From contig OX465282.1 in assembly GCA_949987705.1 (NCBI GenBank), positions 60,509,922 to 60,573,921 on the forward strand: a DNA stretch of 64,000 nt, read 5' to 3'. Positions 46,020 to 57,617 of this stretch are shown here, piece by piece. Position 1 is the stretch's first letter, and each line of letters begins with the position of its first letter. Under the pieces are notes generated by a model that saw only the letters and a list, made by a program, of their open reading frames with translations, made no database searches and had not been told where the DNA came from. Source of the stretch: Thereva unica (lineage: Eukaryota; Arthropoda; Insecta; Diptera; Therevidae). The position numbers were made by a program, and so were the translations under genes.

Positions 46020-49000
46020 GTTAGAAGCGACAGTTGACGTGACTCAAAAAACAATGTCGCCTATTCGTCACCGACCCAATCACAAATGTAAAATTCCTGA
46101 TAGACACCGGAGCAGACATTTCAGTCCTACCACCAACTCAAAAAGAGAAGCGCAAACAACCAGACTTAGGGGCAACTATATGCAGCTAACTACACACCAA
46201 TCGGCGTTTACGGTGAAAAACTCATGTGTATAAGTTTGGGTTTAAGAAGGACCTTTAAGTGGGCATTTATAGTAGCGAACATCACACGCCCCATTTTAGG
46301 AGGCAGATTTCCTAAAACATTTTGGAATACTCGTTGACTTAAAGCACAGTAAGCTAATAGACAGCACAACTTCTTTAGAAGTAAATGGAATAAAAACGAC
46401 CTGTCCTTCAATACAACTAAAGGCAATAATAACATCCAAATTCGCTGACATTGTAAACGAGTACAAAGATATTACCTTTTTCGCGCCTGAGGAAAAACCC
46501 ATCAAACACAACATCACCCACTGCATCAACACAACCGGACCGCCAGTTTCTTCTCGCCCACGTCGCCTACCGCAAGACAAACTACGACAGGCCAAAATGG
46601 AATTCCAACACCTACTCAATCTAGGAATTTGCAGACCTTCGAACAGCCCATGGGCCAGCCCCTTACATTTGACACAAAAAAAAACGGAAGCTGGCGCCCA
46701 TGTGGCGATTATAGAAAATTAAACAGGCGTAACGATCCCAGACAATGTACCCGATACCACACCTACATGATTTTGCTAACATACTGGAAGGAAAAACCAT
46801 CTTCTCAACAATTGATTTAGAAAAGGCTTATCATCAAATCCCTGTAGCTCCACAAGACATACCCAAGACCGCTATTATAACCCCATTCGGACTCTATGAG
46901 TTCCAATACATGACGTTTGGGTTGTGCAACGCCGCGCAGACGTTCCAAAGACTAGTCGATGAGGTATTCAGAGGAATAGACTTCGTATTTCCGTACATTG
47001 ACGACATTTGCATAGCGTCAAGAAATGAAGACGAGCACAGGCAACATCTGAAACAAGTATTAGAGTTACTGCGTCAATATGGGTTAACCATAAACCCTGC
47101 GAAATGCAGTTTTGGCCAAGATTGTGTAAAATTTCTCGGTCATGAAATATCCGAAAAAGGGATAAAACCGTTACCAGAAAAGGTCGAAGCGATAGCAAAT
47201 TACAAGCGCCCCCAACGAGTCTGTGACCTAAAGAGATTCCTCGGTATCATTAACTTCTACCGGCGATTTTTGCCAAATGCAGCAAAGAAACAAAGTATCC
47301 TTCAGGCTCATCTAAAAGGAAACAAACGTAAAGATCGTACCATAATTAACTGGACAACCGAAACTGACGCTGCTTTTGAACAATGCAAAGCGGACTTAAT
47401 AAATGCAACAACGCTAGCACACCCAAAATCATCAGCCGCTCTAGCACTAATGGTGGACGCATCAAATAACGCCATCGGAGCCGCACTACAGCAAAAAGTA
47501 AACAACATGTGGGAGCCGCTTAGTTTTTACTCCCGCAAATTGACAAGCGCGGAAAACAAATACTCAACATACGATAGAGAGTTATTAGCTATATATTCTT
47601 CTATTAAACATTTTAGGTACGCTCTAGAAGGAAGAAAGTTTACAATTTTTACGGATCACAGACCCTTGATTTATGCCTTCTCACAGAGCTCAGAAAAGGC
47701 TTCACCCAGACAGTTCCGACAATTGGATTTCATCGGCCAGTATTCTACGGATATAAAATACATAAAGGGGAAAGACAACATCGTAGCAGATGCTTTGTCA
47801 AGGTTAGACACAATTACAATGGACAACATTCTCAACTATGAAGACATCGCAAGAGCACAATTAAAGGATGTGGAACTAAAAGAATGCCTCACGAAAGAAA
47901 CTTCTCTAAAACTGCAAGCTTTTCCAGTACCTACAAACACCTCACTGACAATTTACTGCGACACGTCAACTAAGCGAGTACGACCATTTCTTCCCAAAGC
48001 ATTTCGCCAACAAGCATTCGACATGCTGCACAACATGTCACACCCCGGAACAAGAGCTTCAACTAGGATGATTTCAGAACGTTTTGTGTGGCCAGGGTTA
48101 AAACGCGACTGCCGCGTATGGACAAAATCATGTTTAGAATGCCAGAAATCGAAAATTCAAAGACACAATAAATCACCGCCCGCCAAATTCGCAGTGCCAA
48201 ATGAAAGATTCGCTCACATCAACATTGACATAGTCGGTCCACTACCAACTTCGCAGGGATACCGATACTGCCTCACATGCGTGGACAGATTCACCCGCTG
48301 GCTGGAAGTCATTCCAACTTCTGACATTACGGCCGAGACAATTGCTAGGCATCTCTACAGTGGATGGATAGCTCGATTTGGTGTACCGATCAGCATAACT
48401 ACTGACCAGGGACGTCAGTTTGAAAGCAGTCTTTTTAGAGAACTCACAAAACTTCTAGGCTCGAAACACATTAGAACCACAGCGTATCATCCAGCTTCAA
48501 ATGGACTAATAGAGCGCTGGCATCGCAGCTTGAAAGCAGCAATAAAATGCCACGACACCAACAAATGGGTGGATGTTCTGCCAACAGTCCTGTTAGGATT
48601 TCGAACAGCATTCAGAGAAGACATTCAGGGGACAACTGCAGAACTGGTTTATGGTACAGCGTTGAGACTGCCAGGTGAATTTCTCACTTCCAGTAAAACC
48701 CCAACATCCTCAATCACATCGGAATATCTTCACAATCTGAGAAACACCATGGATAAATTAAAACCTACAGACACAAGTCGACATGGCACACATAAAGTTT
48801 TCCTTCAGAAGGATCTATTCACTTCTCCATATGTTTTCGTCCGAAATGACGCCGTTTTAAAGCCCCTACAACAGCCATATGAAGGCCCATTTAGGGTGAT
48901 AAAAAGAATGAAAAAGTATTTCAACATTGAAAAAAACGGGAAATCCATCAACATTGCAATTGATCGTCTAAAGGCCGCGTTTACAATACAAGAGGAACAA

Positions 49001-49141
49001 GAACAAAACAATAGCCGGGTAAAGAAAGTGACAATAAGAAGCGACTGTCAAAAGGAGTCTGGAAAACAAAACAAATCGAAAGAAGACAAAACGGAATATA
49101 CAACAAGAGCTGGAAGAAAAACAAGAGTTCAAAGAAGATAA
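46020..49141 (+). pseudogene. Gypsy pol: protease, RT, RNase H, integrase
   Basis: The protease active site FLIDTGADISVLPP is at about 46,092-46,135. RT amino words LRQAKMEFQHLLNLGICRPS and SWRPCGDYRKLN (46,580-46,730) lie in two frames, so at least two frameshifts occur there. From 46,745 one frame is open for 798 codons. In it are [27 protein letters not shown] and YIDDICIA (RT catalytic core), then [12 protein letters not shown] and [11 protein letters not shown] (RNase H). The integrase has an HHCC finger (HNMSHPG ... CLECQK) and a DDE core with Asp in [11 protein letters not shown], Asp in [10 protein letters not shown] and Glu in [10 protein letters not shown]. It ends with a basic tail ([11 protein letters not shown]). 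The core enzymes look intact; the upstream frameshifts would block a full polyprotein. Confidence 0.9.
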
Positions 49142-49164
49142 GTAAATTAAAAGTAGGAAACCAC

Positions 49165-49178
49165 TACAGGGGGGGTAC
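49165..49178 (+). promoter_or_regulatory. Polypurine tract
   Basis: ACAGGGGGGGTAC directly precedes the 3' LTR and would prime plus-strand synthesis. Confidence 0.8.
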
Positions 49179-49399
49179 TGTGGCGACTGCCACCGTCATT
49201 TCTACTTTAAAATAAATACAAAAATAAAATTGTATAAGTAAACGAGATAGCCACGTAAAAACAAAATAATAGTTTGGAATTAATCGAGAAAACGGCGAGC
49301 TGTCAGGAAGAACAAAATAGTATTCTCTTTCAAATATTTTTCATTGTAATAATATTGTTTAATTATAGAAAACAAAATAAAGGTATTTAATTATTTACA
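49179..49399 (+). repeat. 3' LTR of the gypsy element
   Basis: Same 221-bp length as the 5' LTR with three substitutions. It is followed directly by TATATATA. Confidence 0.95.
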
Positions 49400-49420
49400 T
49401 ATATATATACATATTATATA

Positions 49421-50433
49421 CAGGGTGTCCCACATAAACTTACAAAGCGGCCGGCTGTGGATAGGTCTTGGATAGACGAACAAAAGATCGTATGGGTGGG
49501 GGGGGGGAAATCGTAACGGTTTAGCCGCTAGGGCGTTTTGAAGTTTTTTTGCTAGAGTTTTACATATCACCCTGTATTTTTGTAACCGTATAACCTATTT
49601 TCATGGTTATGGTACCAGTGCACGCAGAATTCCTCCACCTATCTACAATGGTAAAAACAAAGGTCCTATCTTACCAAATTTTGGAGTTATGAATCGCCAA
49701 AGTCAAAATTTTGTTATTTTTTCACTAAAATTTCAACTAAAACCACCTTTTTCTCCAAAAAATACGTGATAAACCAATATTTTTTTTTTAAAAATTGGAA
49801 AGCTTGGACAATTTCCTATAAATAATGTATTACAAGTTTTATTCTAGGGCCTTTAGTTTAGAAGTTATAAGCAATGTTAAAGTTAATATTGGCCTTTTTC
49901 GATGCTTATTTGGCACTTTTCGACAAAGCTCAGATGGAAAAGTACTAAAAAAGGACGAAATAGAGCCAATTTCAACATTAAAAATGCTTATAACTTCAAA
50001 AATAGAGACTGTGGAGTAAAAGTTATAATACATTATTTATAGAAAATTCTCCAAACTTTTTAATTTTGGAAAAAAAAGTTTAGGTTTATCACGTATTTTT
50101 TGGAGAAAAAGGTGGTTTTAGTTGAAATTTTAGTGAAAAAAATACGACTCTTTGGCGACTCATAACTCCAAAAGTTTATAAGATAGGACCATTATTTTTA
50201 CCGTCGTAGATAGGTGGGGGAATTCTGCGTACACCGGTACCATAATCATGAAAATGGGTTACACGGTTACAAAAATACAGGGTGATATGTAAAACTCTAG
50301 CAAAAAAACTTCAAAACGCCCTAGCGGCTAAACCGTTACGATTTCCCCCCCCCCCCACCCATACGATTTTTTGTTCGTCTATCCAAGACCTATCCACAGC
50401 CGGCCGCTTTGTAAGTTTATGTGGGACACCCTG
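49421..50433. mobile_element. Complete palindromic TA-target MITE, 1,013 bp
   Basis: Both ends read CAGGGTGTCCCACATAAACT and are flanked by TA-rich sequence (TATA|CAGG and CCTG|TATA). The whole element is an imperfect palindrome centred near 49,925, with arms containing CGGCCGGCTGTGGATAGG, ATCGTAACGGTTTAGCCGC and CTCCAAAAAATACGTG. Homopolymer runs of G or C lie at 49,499-49,508 and 50,345-50,356. It is the reference for fragments at 8,800, 26,317, 30,640 and perhaps 51,424. No transposase is encoded. The TIR is typical of a TA-target DNA element. Confidence 0.85.
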
Positions 50434-50515
<82 letters not shown>

Positions 50516-50521
50516 TATATA

Positions 50522-50572
<51 letters not shown>

Positions 50573-50710
50573 GGTGGTCCTTAAAAACTTTTTTCTTAAT
50601 TTTCTTTGGGGCACCCTGTTACTTTGTTTGTTCTACTATATAAAAAACGATTACTGTAATTTTTTGAGATTTTTAGATTGAGGTTTAGGGGTCGCTACCG
50701 CTACCTATAT

Positions 50711-50762
<52 letters not shown>
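50434..50762. repeat. (TA)n arrays with an unidentified spacer
   Basis: TA repeats at about 50,434-50,569 and 50,708-50,762 flank 50,570-50,707. That spacer contains AGGGTGGTCCTTAAAAAC and GGGGCACCCTGTTAC and may be another small TA-target remnant. Confidence 0.7.
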
Positions 50763-50765
<3 letters not shown>

Positions 50766-51422
50766 CTGGTTTTTTTGAAAGTGGTATAAAAAATGAGCTA
50801 TAGACACCTTCTATCCATAGTTACAATCACAATTTCAATAGAGTTCTATCTTGACATAAAATAAACAAAAACAGTTTTGTTGTACAATTCTATCGCACAA
50901 GTATTTCTTTTGAAAGTGAAATAAGTCCATTCTTAATAATTATAATTAAAACAACTTTATTATTGCAATTATTATTGATTATTGCTACTTCAGTGCACGC
51001 TGCTCGTTAGTTGTGGAAAGAGCATTAAAGAAAAAGGTCCAATTATACACTGCCCAAGACTATTATAATGCAATAAAGGCTTGCCGAAAAAAACAGCTTC
51101 ATTTTGTATGAAATGAAAAGAGAAGACTTTGTCTCAACCAAATCTCTAGAAGAGGCAATATCAAACAAAAAAAAAAAATACGGACGGAGAAATTGTAAAC
51201 TGGCTTAAAATATGTTGGATGAGGTTTAAAAGAAATGAACCTCACAAAATTTTTTTATAAAATTAGTATAGAAGAAAATGCTCCATTTAAAACAATTTCT
51301 TTATTTGGAAAAAAGGGAAGACCAAAAAACCTCAGCAAAATTAATATGTTACCACTTTATAAAACTTCAAGGAGCATAACAAGAGAGAAATATAGCGATA
51401 TGATAAGTTTATTACCTTATAC
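50763..51422 (+). pseudogene. Unidentified transposon-like protein remnant
   Basis: The region begins directly after a TA array (GAGCTGGTTTTTTTGAAAG). From about 51,180, plus-strand frames read DGEIVNWLKICWMRFKRNEP and then KIFFKISIEENAPFKTISL, KKGRPKNLSKINML and LYKTSRSITREKYSDMISLL. The wording has the look of a real, decayed protein: a Trp-rich helix, a KRGRP-type basic motif and an ordered tail. I have a sense of similar repeated proteins in insect genomes but cannot name the family. It is cut at 51,423 by an element end (TATACAGGGTGTC). Confidence 0.4.
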
Positions 51423-51590
51423 AGGGTGTCTCAGACCACCCGTACCACCCCATTATTTCGAAAAGTTTTGAAAACAAAAATGAAAACCAAAAAACACGTA
51501 TCAAATATTTTTTCAAACTCTATCCAGCCATACCAAAAACGCCCCCTACCCCCTACCCGCTGTTAGCGCATCTAAGGCGAATCACAAAAA
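51423..51590 (+). mobile_element. Element end beginning CAGGGTGTCTCAGACC
   Basis: TA|CAGGGTGTCTCAG resembles the TIR of the palindromic family, but the inner sequence differs. It runs without a matching partner into the gypsy fragment at about 51,590. Confidence 0.45.
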
Positions 51591-53069
51591 ATGATAAGAA
51601 TAAAAACTTCATATTATTTCATGAAGATGTTGTCGCTGGGGGTGATTGAGCCATCAAATAGTCCCTGGAATTCTCCAGTGGTGTTGGTTCGTAAACCAGG
51701 TAAGGTCCGCCTGTGCCTTGACTCTCGCAAGGTCAATAGTGTCACTGTCAAGGACGCCTACCCTCTTCCCCATATAGATGGTCTACTTGGTCGTCTTCAA
51801 GACACCAAGTTCATCACCAGCTTAGACCTTAAGGATGCCTTCTGCCCTGGTCGTCCTCTGTACCAGTTTACAGTTATGCCTTTCGGCTTATGTAATGCCC
51901 CTCAGCGCATGTGTCGCTTGATGGATAAAACCATCCCGGGCCATCGTACCTCTCCACGTACTGGAAATCAGATGGCTGACGACCTGACATGGAAGTTGTG
52001 GATTCCAATGGAACTGACCGCGTCTCTCATCGAGTCGTCGCATTCGCCTCCCCAAGCATCGCATGGTGGAATAGGGAAAACTCTAGCCCGATTGCGATGC
52101 AAATACTTTTGGCCAGGTATGGCAAAACAAGTTCGGGAGTTCATCGCCAAGTGTGAGGTCTGCAAGACCACCAAAGCCCCCAGTTCAGTACTTCGACCAC
52201 CTATGGGAGACCCCATGGATGTGTCGAGGCCGTTCCAATTTTTATACGTCGATTTCTTAGGTCCTTATCCCAGGTCGAAGAAAGGCCACACGGCAGTATT
52301 TGTTGTATTGGATGCATTCACCAAGTTTGTCTTGCTGCACCCCGTGTCCGCTGAGACCACGGCGGTGTCCGTCAAGTTTCTTGAGCAAACTATTTTCCAT
52401 ACCTATGGAATTCCTGAAACCGTCTTCTCCGACATTGGTCGGCAATTCACCTCCAAGGAGTTTGCTAAATTGCTAAATGATTATGGCGTACAACATGTGC
52501 GCACAGCTGTATATTCGCCGCACCCCAATGCTTTCGAGCGGGTGAATAGATCCGTCCTCGCCGCCATTAGGGCGTATTTAAAGGAGGATCATCGTGAGTG
52601 GGATAGACATCTGTCGTCCATAGAATGTGCTCTTCGTAGTACCCACCACGAGGCGATCGGCATGTCCCCGTATCAGGCCCTGTTTGGTAGCCACATGATC
52701 CTGCACGGATCAGCATATCCAGTCCTGAAGAAACTGAACGTTTTCCAGGAGGGCGACATAGCTTTCTTGCCATTGACGGACAAAATGCAGATGCTTCGAG
52801 AGCGGATCGTGCTAAATTTAGCCGCCGCACACTCCAGACATAAAATCCGATACAATTTACGGTGCAGTGTGGGCAGTTTTCGTCCAGGAGATGAGGTTTA
52901 CCGGAGAACTTTCTGGGTGAGTAACCGAGCGGGTCGTTTCAGCGCCAAGTTGGCACCCCGGTTCCTGAAAGCTCGGATACGGAAGAAAGTTGGAACTAGC
53001 TTGTACGAGCTGGAGCATTTGGGCGGTAAAAGCATAGGCGTTTATCACGCTAAAGACTTACGGCCATGA
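51591..53069 (+). pseudogene. Internally deleted Ty3/gypsy pol, open for 492 codons
   Basis: The first ~105 codons are RT fingers (LGVIEPSNSPWNSPVVLVRK, CLDSRKVNSVTVKDAYPLPH, FITSLDLKDAF and FTVMPFGLCNAPQRM). The frame then jumps at about residue 125 to integrase. The RT aspartate motif and all RNase H are missing, yet the frame stays open. The integrase finger is HSPPQASHGG ... CEVCK. The core has Asp in LYVDFLGPYP, an Asp in VFSDIGRQFTS (where Ile replaces the usual Asn) and Glu in NAFERVNRS. The end reads SIGVYHAKDLRP. No LTR was matched. It is a different gypsy lineage from the 45-49 kb element. Confidence 0.85.
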
Positions 53070-53545
53070 AGTGTCATCGAAGCAAGCGCTCCTCTGAGTA
53101 GCCCTAAGAAGGCATCTCGCCGGCTTCACCGGTTAATGATAGGGTACCCGGCGTGGTCCGCTTAGGTAGCTTCCCTAGCGGATGGTACACCTCTTGGTTT
53201 CTCTTGACCGTCTGGGGCCAAGCTTTCATGAAGTAGTCATCCGGATCTGCCAGACCAGACCCCACCATGATATTCGTTCACTCTTCGGTCAGTCTGGAGA
53301 ATGTCTCTCAGCGAACTGTTTGTCTGCCGTTCCACCGGGTGGAGTCAATGGCAATGTGGTATTGCTGGAGACTGGCCCGATGGAGCGAATGCAAACTGGG
53401 TTTGTACATAAATGTTTGGAGACTTATTGATATCCGTCGGGGGACAATGTGGTATTGCCTTCCGCCTGTTATTCGCAACTCCAGATATTTCTCCGGGAGA
53501 TTTTCCAGACTGGCCATCGCAAATTATGGTTGCAAGCATGGGCCT
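53070..53545 (+). other. Non-coding sequence after the gypsy fragment
   Basis: It probably belongs to the same element because of its similar base composition (higher GC than flanks). ACAATGTGGTATTGC-type words repeat at about 53,352 and 53,446. No LTR is proven. TGTAACGGTCGG at 54,005, preceded by GACCCGAGGG, would fit a polypurine tract and LTR start, but no partner exists. Confidence 0.35.
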
Positions 53546-53548
53546 AAA

Positions 53549-53812
53549 TTGAGGCGCTCAGCGCTAGATCGGCCTAAGCCACAATAAGTCCACGCAAGAA
53601 CGACCTAAGTCACTTTAATCAATACAATGATTCCAAATTATTCTTTTGATTAACATTGAAAGAAAATTACTAGTTTAATCAAACACAGATAGAGATAAAC
53701 AATGAATGTACCAAAATAAATGTTGTGTTTGTTAAACTTTCATCTTTTAAAACTAATTTTACCGGTTTCAGAAATTGAGGCTTAGGTCGATTTAGCGCTG
53801 AGCGCCTCAATT
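53549..53812. mobile_element. 264-bp MITE
   Basis: An inverted repeat of about 33 bp begins AATTGAGGCGCTCAGCGCTA at both ends and includes CCTAAGCC. The spacer is AT-rich and non-coding. The flanking bases are too altered to call the target duplication. Confidence 0.8.
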
Positions 53813-53860
53813 ATAGTTAGCCTTTCACCCGCTCTTTATATTACCAGGTAGCTCAGGTAT

Positions 53861-53931
53861 GCCCAGCTAGCTCCCTATAGCATGAGACTCTTAATCTCAG
53901 GTCGTGAGTCGAGTCCCACATTGGCGCCAAA
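53861..53931 (+). pseudogene. tRNA-Lys(CTT) pseudogene
   Basis: GCCCAGCTAGCTC starts like tRNA-Lys, and the anticodon arm TGAGACTCTTAATCTCA is perfect, giving anticodon CTT. The D-loop is shortened, a base is missing in the variable region and another in the T-loop (GTCGTGAGTCGAGTCCCAC), and the acceptor end TTGGCG is degenerate. It may be a stand-alone decayed tRNA or the head of a SINE. Confidence 0.65.
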
Positions 53932-53934
53932 AAT

Positions 53935-55028
53935 ATTAGACATACGGCGACCGTTTTTTTCGGCTCCTCACTGCCTCGCGAGTCGGCCTTGTGGACCCGA
54001 GGGTATGTAACGGTCGGTTGTAAAATTTATTTTGAATGGGAAATTGTCTTTCGAAAACACTGTGTGGAAATGGGAAATTTGTAGTAAATCACTTGGAAGG
54101 AAGAAGGAAAATCTGAAAATTGGAAACAAGTAGGCGCAGCGAAAAAAAAATTTTTTTTGTAGGGGAAAAAATGGTTTTTTTGACAGTCTGATTTTGGAAA
54201 TTCATGTTAAAGGGACGCGTTACATGTAAACCCGTGAGGAATTGGTGTAATTAAAGTTTAATTATTAAATAAATAAATTGAAAGATTATTTCTCGAAGTG
54301 AAATATGTCTATATACTATATTTGATGTACGGTTTGTGTGGATTGAACCTTTTTGACCGCAAGGCCTGATACCTGGGACATTGGGAGAAAGAGGCAGCCG
54401 CAAAAGTATTACATCGATGGACAAGAGGCATCGGAAGTAAGAAGAGGAATTCGTTGTATATACGAGTGAGCCAGATGTGGTTTCTGGGACAGTTCTTCTG
54501 CTTGGCGATTTAAATAAAAGAAATTTAGGGGAAATTGTCTTGCCGATCTTGAAGCGTAAGTTTTTGCGAAATTTTCCTTTTATCTATAGAGGCCAGGTTT
54601 GGACGTTGAGTGATAAGCTCCTGGCAAACGCCCCAGATAATATTTTTTAATGAACTAAAAATCAGCCTTGGAAAACAAAAGAGAAACAAAGGAAGAAAAA
54701 AAAACGTTTTTTGGGTTTTTAATCATCCTTAATCGAAATGTTCGTGGGGGAGTTTGAAACTGTGTACGAGGTCAGTTAAGTTAAACGAAGAGCAACATAA
54801 CAATATATAAAAGAAAAAAAAAAACAAACAAGAAAATACAGCTTTTTTAAATATGTACTTTGTTATTATATTCACTATACTTAATTTTTAACCGACTTCA
54901 AAAAAAGAGGAGGTTACTCAATTCGACGTGTAGGTATTTTGTGGTCCTGTTCACGCATAACTTTGTAACCCAATAACTTTTTTGCTTTTTTTTTGGTTCA
55001 TTTGAAGGGGGAGCTTCCCACGGTGGTC
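53935..55028. other. No recognisable gene
   Basis: A possible gypsy LTR start at 54,005 aside, I see nothing coding. AACCGACTTCAAAAAAAGAG at 54,890 is a fragment of a repeat related to 55,836-56,178. Confidence 0.4.
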
Positions 55029-55029
55029 C

Positions 55030-55270
55030 CGTTAAAGCCCGGTGGCGGAGTGGATAGAGCGTCGGATCCTCGATTCAGCGTTACAGGTTCGATTCCGGTC
55101 GGGGCAGCCGGTTTTTTTCTTTTTCTCTTTTTCTTTTTTCTGAAATGATTTATTAACATATTGGTCAGCGGTCGATAGTACTTGGCATAGCGCAAAGGGC
55201 TAGAGGCGAGTTGTCTGTGGGATCTGTGGGGTGCGAGTTCGATCCCAAGGGCTCGCGGTGCTTTTTTTCT
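55030..55270 (+). mobile_element. Two tRNA-like SINE heads in tandem
   Basis: The first head (about 55,036-55,105) has A-box-like GTGGCGGAGTGGATAGAGCG and B-box GGTTCGATTCC. The second (about 55,185-55,258) has B-box-like GAGTTCGATCCC. Both are followed by T runs. The minus-strand 94-codon frame across them (with TGIEPVTLNR) is the common artefact of antisense SINE heads, not a gene. Confidence 0.6.
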
Positions 55271-55559
55271 ATATATCGACAAAATAATTATTTTTTAATT
55301 TCCTTCGGGGAATTTTGTTCCATATTAAACAAGTTTTCGACGTGAATGCGTCTGTAAATTTGCTTCCAGAACAAAAGCCGATAAGAACGAAATTATGGCG
55401 AAATTTGCAGCTCAAAAAACTATTGTTTATATCGAATAAATAAATATACCATGACGTGGATGAAGAATCAAAGAAGTTTATTGTTTACATTTAATTTCCC
55501 CGATATCAATGGCAACTTAATTTTTTATATGCCTTATATTATCTTGATCTGTATGTGTG

Positions 55560-55745
55560 TATAGTGTAAACAAATCTTGCAACTTGATTTTGACCCAGTT
55601 CCATATAACCGATCAACTGCAAATTTTGCACATACGTATAGTTCGCATGACAATACAATCTGCAATCAAATTTTGCAATTGCGCTCCCCGACCCCAGACA
55701 TGGGTATCAAATGAAAAGGTGTGACAAGTAGAATACACTTCGCTA
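55560..55745 (+). repeat. Fragment of the 15-22 kb inverted repeat family
   Basis: CCATATAACCGATCAACTGC and GACATGGGTATCAAATGAAA match 15,701-15,860. The fragment is non-coding. Confidence 0.6.
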
Positions 55746-55835
55746 TGTGGCGTCGTAAAAACGTAGGCTCCTTGCAATGACAGGCAATATTAAAAAGTGA
55801 ATGGACTAAAAGGCACGAAATAAAAAAAAATTTTA

Positions 55836-56178
55836 AAAACCGACTTCAGAAAAAAACCCGCGATGCACAAAAAAGGATGAAATAATTGTTTGTAATTCTT
55901 AACAACATCAATCCAATAAGAATGGATTTAGAAAGAAGAATCACTTTTGAAGACGGTGCCAGGTAGTAGTTGACTTTGATTGCACTAACTCTTGCTTCGG
56001 CAATTGTTTACATTTCTTTGTTAGGCTTAATATATCACCCACATGTGTTAGCACCGTCTTCAAAAGTGATTCTTCTTTCTAGATCCATTCTTATTGGATT
56101 GATGTTGTTAAGAATTGCAAACAATTATTTCATCCTTTTTTGTGCATCGCGGGTTTTTTTCTGAAGTCGGTTTTTAAA
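55836..56178. repeat. Inverted repeat with about 130-bp arms
   Basis: The arms 55,836-55,964 and 56,052-56,178 are nearly perfect reverse complements. The ends read ATTTTAAAAACCGACTTCAG, with AAAAAACCCGCGATGCAC just inside. The loop is about 88 bp. The words ACCGACTTCA and ACCCGCG also mark repeat ends elsewhere (54,890; 17,222; 42,578). The 64-codon frame over it is incidental. Confidence 0.8.
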
Positions 56179-56184
56179 ATTTTT

Positions 56185-57610
56185 TTTTATATCTTATTTA
56201 CATGTCCTTGTGGACTTTCACAATTATAATTATTTTTTTTATTCATTATATTTAACCCCAACCACAACTATACACTAAATTACAACGAAATATACGACGC
56301 ACACACACAAAAATATACCAACTACAATAACAGAAACAAAAAAAAAAAAAAAAAAAAAACAAAACATTTTGTTCATGATTTTACATATCAATAACTCATA
56401 ATTTTACATGTAGTTAGTATTAAGGTTTATCGTATTTAAAAGTATTTATGACAGTATTTTGCTCCTTGTTAGATAAATTTTTTTTCATTCTTGTGTTGGT
56501 TAATCCTTGTGGTGGTTCCGGTAATTTGTTCTTCCGTTAGTTTATACGGTCATTTGTAATATCGTTTGTACAAAACGAGGAGTATTGGTGCCAGTGCTGC
56601 CCGTTTTTTTATTTTGAGTTTCATACCTATGTACCTATAGTACTGAGATGTTAATTTCGTTGAATTTGATCGTTTAATTTTAATAGCTGACAAGGATATA
56701 TAATTATTGTCGTTGTTGATGATTATTCATTGTATTGTTTGTTGTGATGATTAAATGGTTATAAATAATAGAATGTCCAGGCGTTAAAAATTTTTCTTGT
56801 GGAATGGTTGGGGCGGATGTCATTCCTTTTCAGGGTTTGACGCGGCTCAGGCGATGACCGGAGAATGATGGAGGCGGGATTCAAAGTTGCACAGGCACAG
56901 GTAAGTGGTGAACCAACCGCGGTAAGGCCCGGCCACACACCCCACGACCCCTCCGGCGAGCTAGATAACTCCGTGTGGCCGGCGTAGGAGTTCCGGAATT
57001 TTGTTTCCTTTCTTATGTATGGTATTGGCTCCTTGGTCATGCTTTTCCGGGCTTATGGCTAAGGGGGTAATACCTCGCATAAGTGGCGCCCACTATTTTA
57101 TCGCGCCATTATGCTGTTACACTTTTATTAAAATGTGAGATAGACAAATTGTATCCTTTAACCCCTACTTTCAGAAATCGTTTTGTAATTTTTAAGCGGG
57201 TCACTCTGCAAATAGTGGCGCAATGGGCAAGATTAGGGTCAATTATGTTTATACTGTAATTATGCAAAAACTATACATGCGACAAATTTCATCTTTCGGC
57301 AGTTTAAAGTATACATATACATATACCAAGCATGTCCCAAAAAATCGTCTCCTAATATTGAAAATTAACAAAGGCATGAATTAAAAAAAAGAGGCATTTT
57401 AAGGGTTTTCCCAGTTTTTCTCGGCGAAAAATGGTCGCACTGAGATCATTTTGTATGTGAATAATTCTTTACAAATGTCCTTTTGGAGGTAACGTGATTC
57501 ATCCAGTAATTTTTATTGTATACGACAAAAACGAAAAAAAAAAAAATTGTTTAAACAATTCCACATGGCTACAATTTGGCTAGTTTTTGGGTTTTAGTAA
57601 TCAATAGAAT
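56185..57610. other. No recognisable gene
   Basis: There is an A run at 56,338-56,359 and no coding motif. The segment at 56,820-57,060 has higher GC and a 93-codon minus-strand frame (56,759-57,040) without any known domain. It may be fortuitous. Confidence 0.4.
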
Positions 57611-57617
57611 ACCCCTA

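Larger units (their letters stand above)
44976..49399 (+). mobile_element. CsRn1-type Ty3/gypsy retrotransposon
   Basis: Two 221-bp LTRs (44,976-45,196 and 49,179-49,399) begin TGTGGCGACTGCC and end TTTACA or CTACA. They bracket gag and pol, and they differ at three positions. The sequence just after the 5' LTR (TGGTGACCCCGAA, 45,199-45,211) fits a tRNA-Trp primer, and ACAGGGGGG before the 3' LTR is the polypurine tract. The tRNA-Trp primer plus a WYH-containing gag zinc motif are marks of the CsRn1 clade. Insertion was into a TA array (TATA-type duplication). The copy is young by LTR divergence but already carries frameshifts in gag, protease and early RT. Confidence 0.9.

Noticed and set aside
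53861..53931. Functional tRNA-Lys gene
   Set aside because: The D-loop, variable region and T-loop are missing bases, and the acceptor stem is not complementary enough.
54998..55282. Minus-strand frame with TGIEPVTLNR
   Set aside because: Also the antisense of tRNA-like SINE heads; no domain and no coding context.
56759..57040. 93-codon minus-strand frame in GC-richer sequence
   Set aside because: No recognisable domain or splice context.
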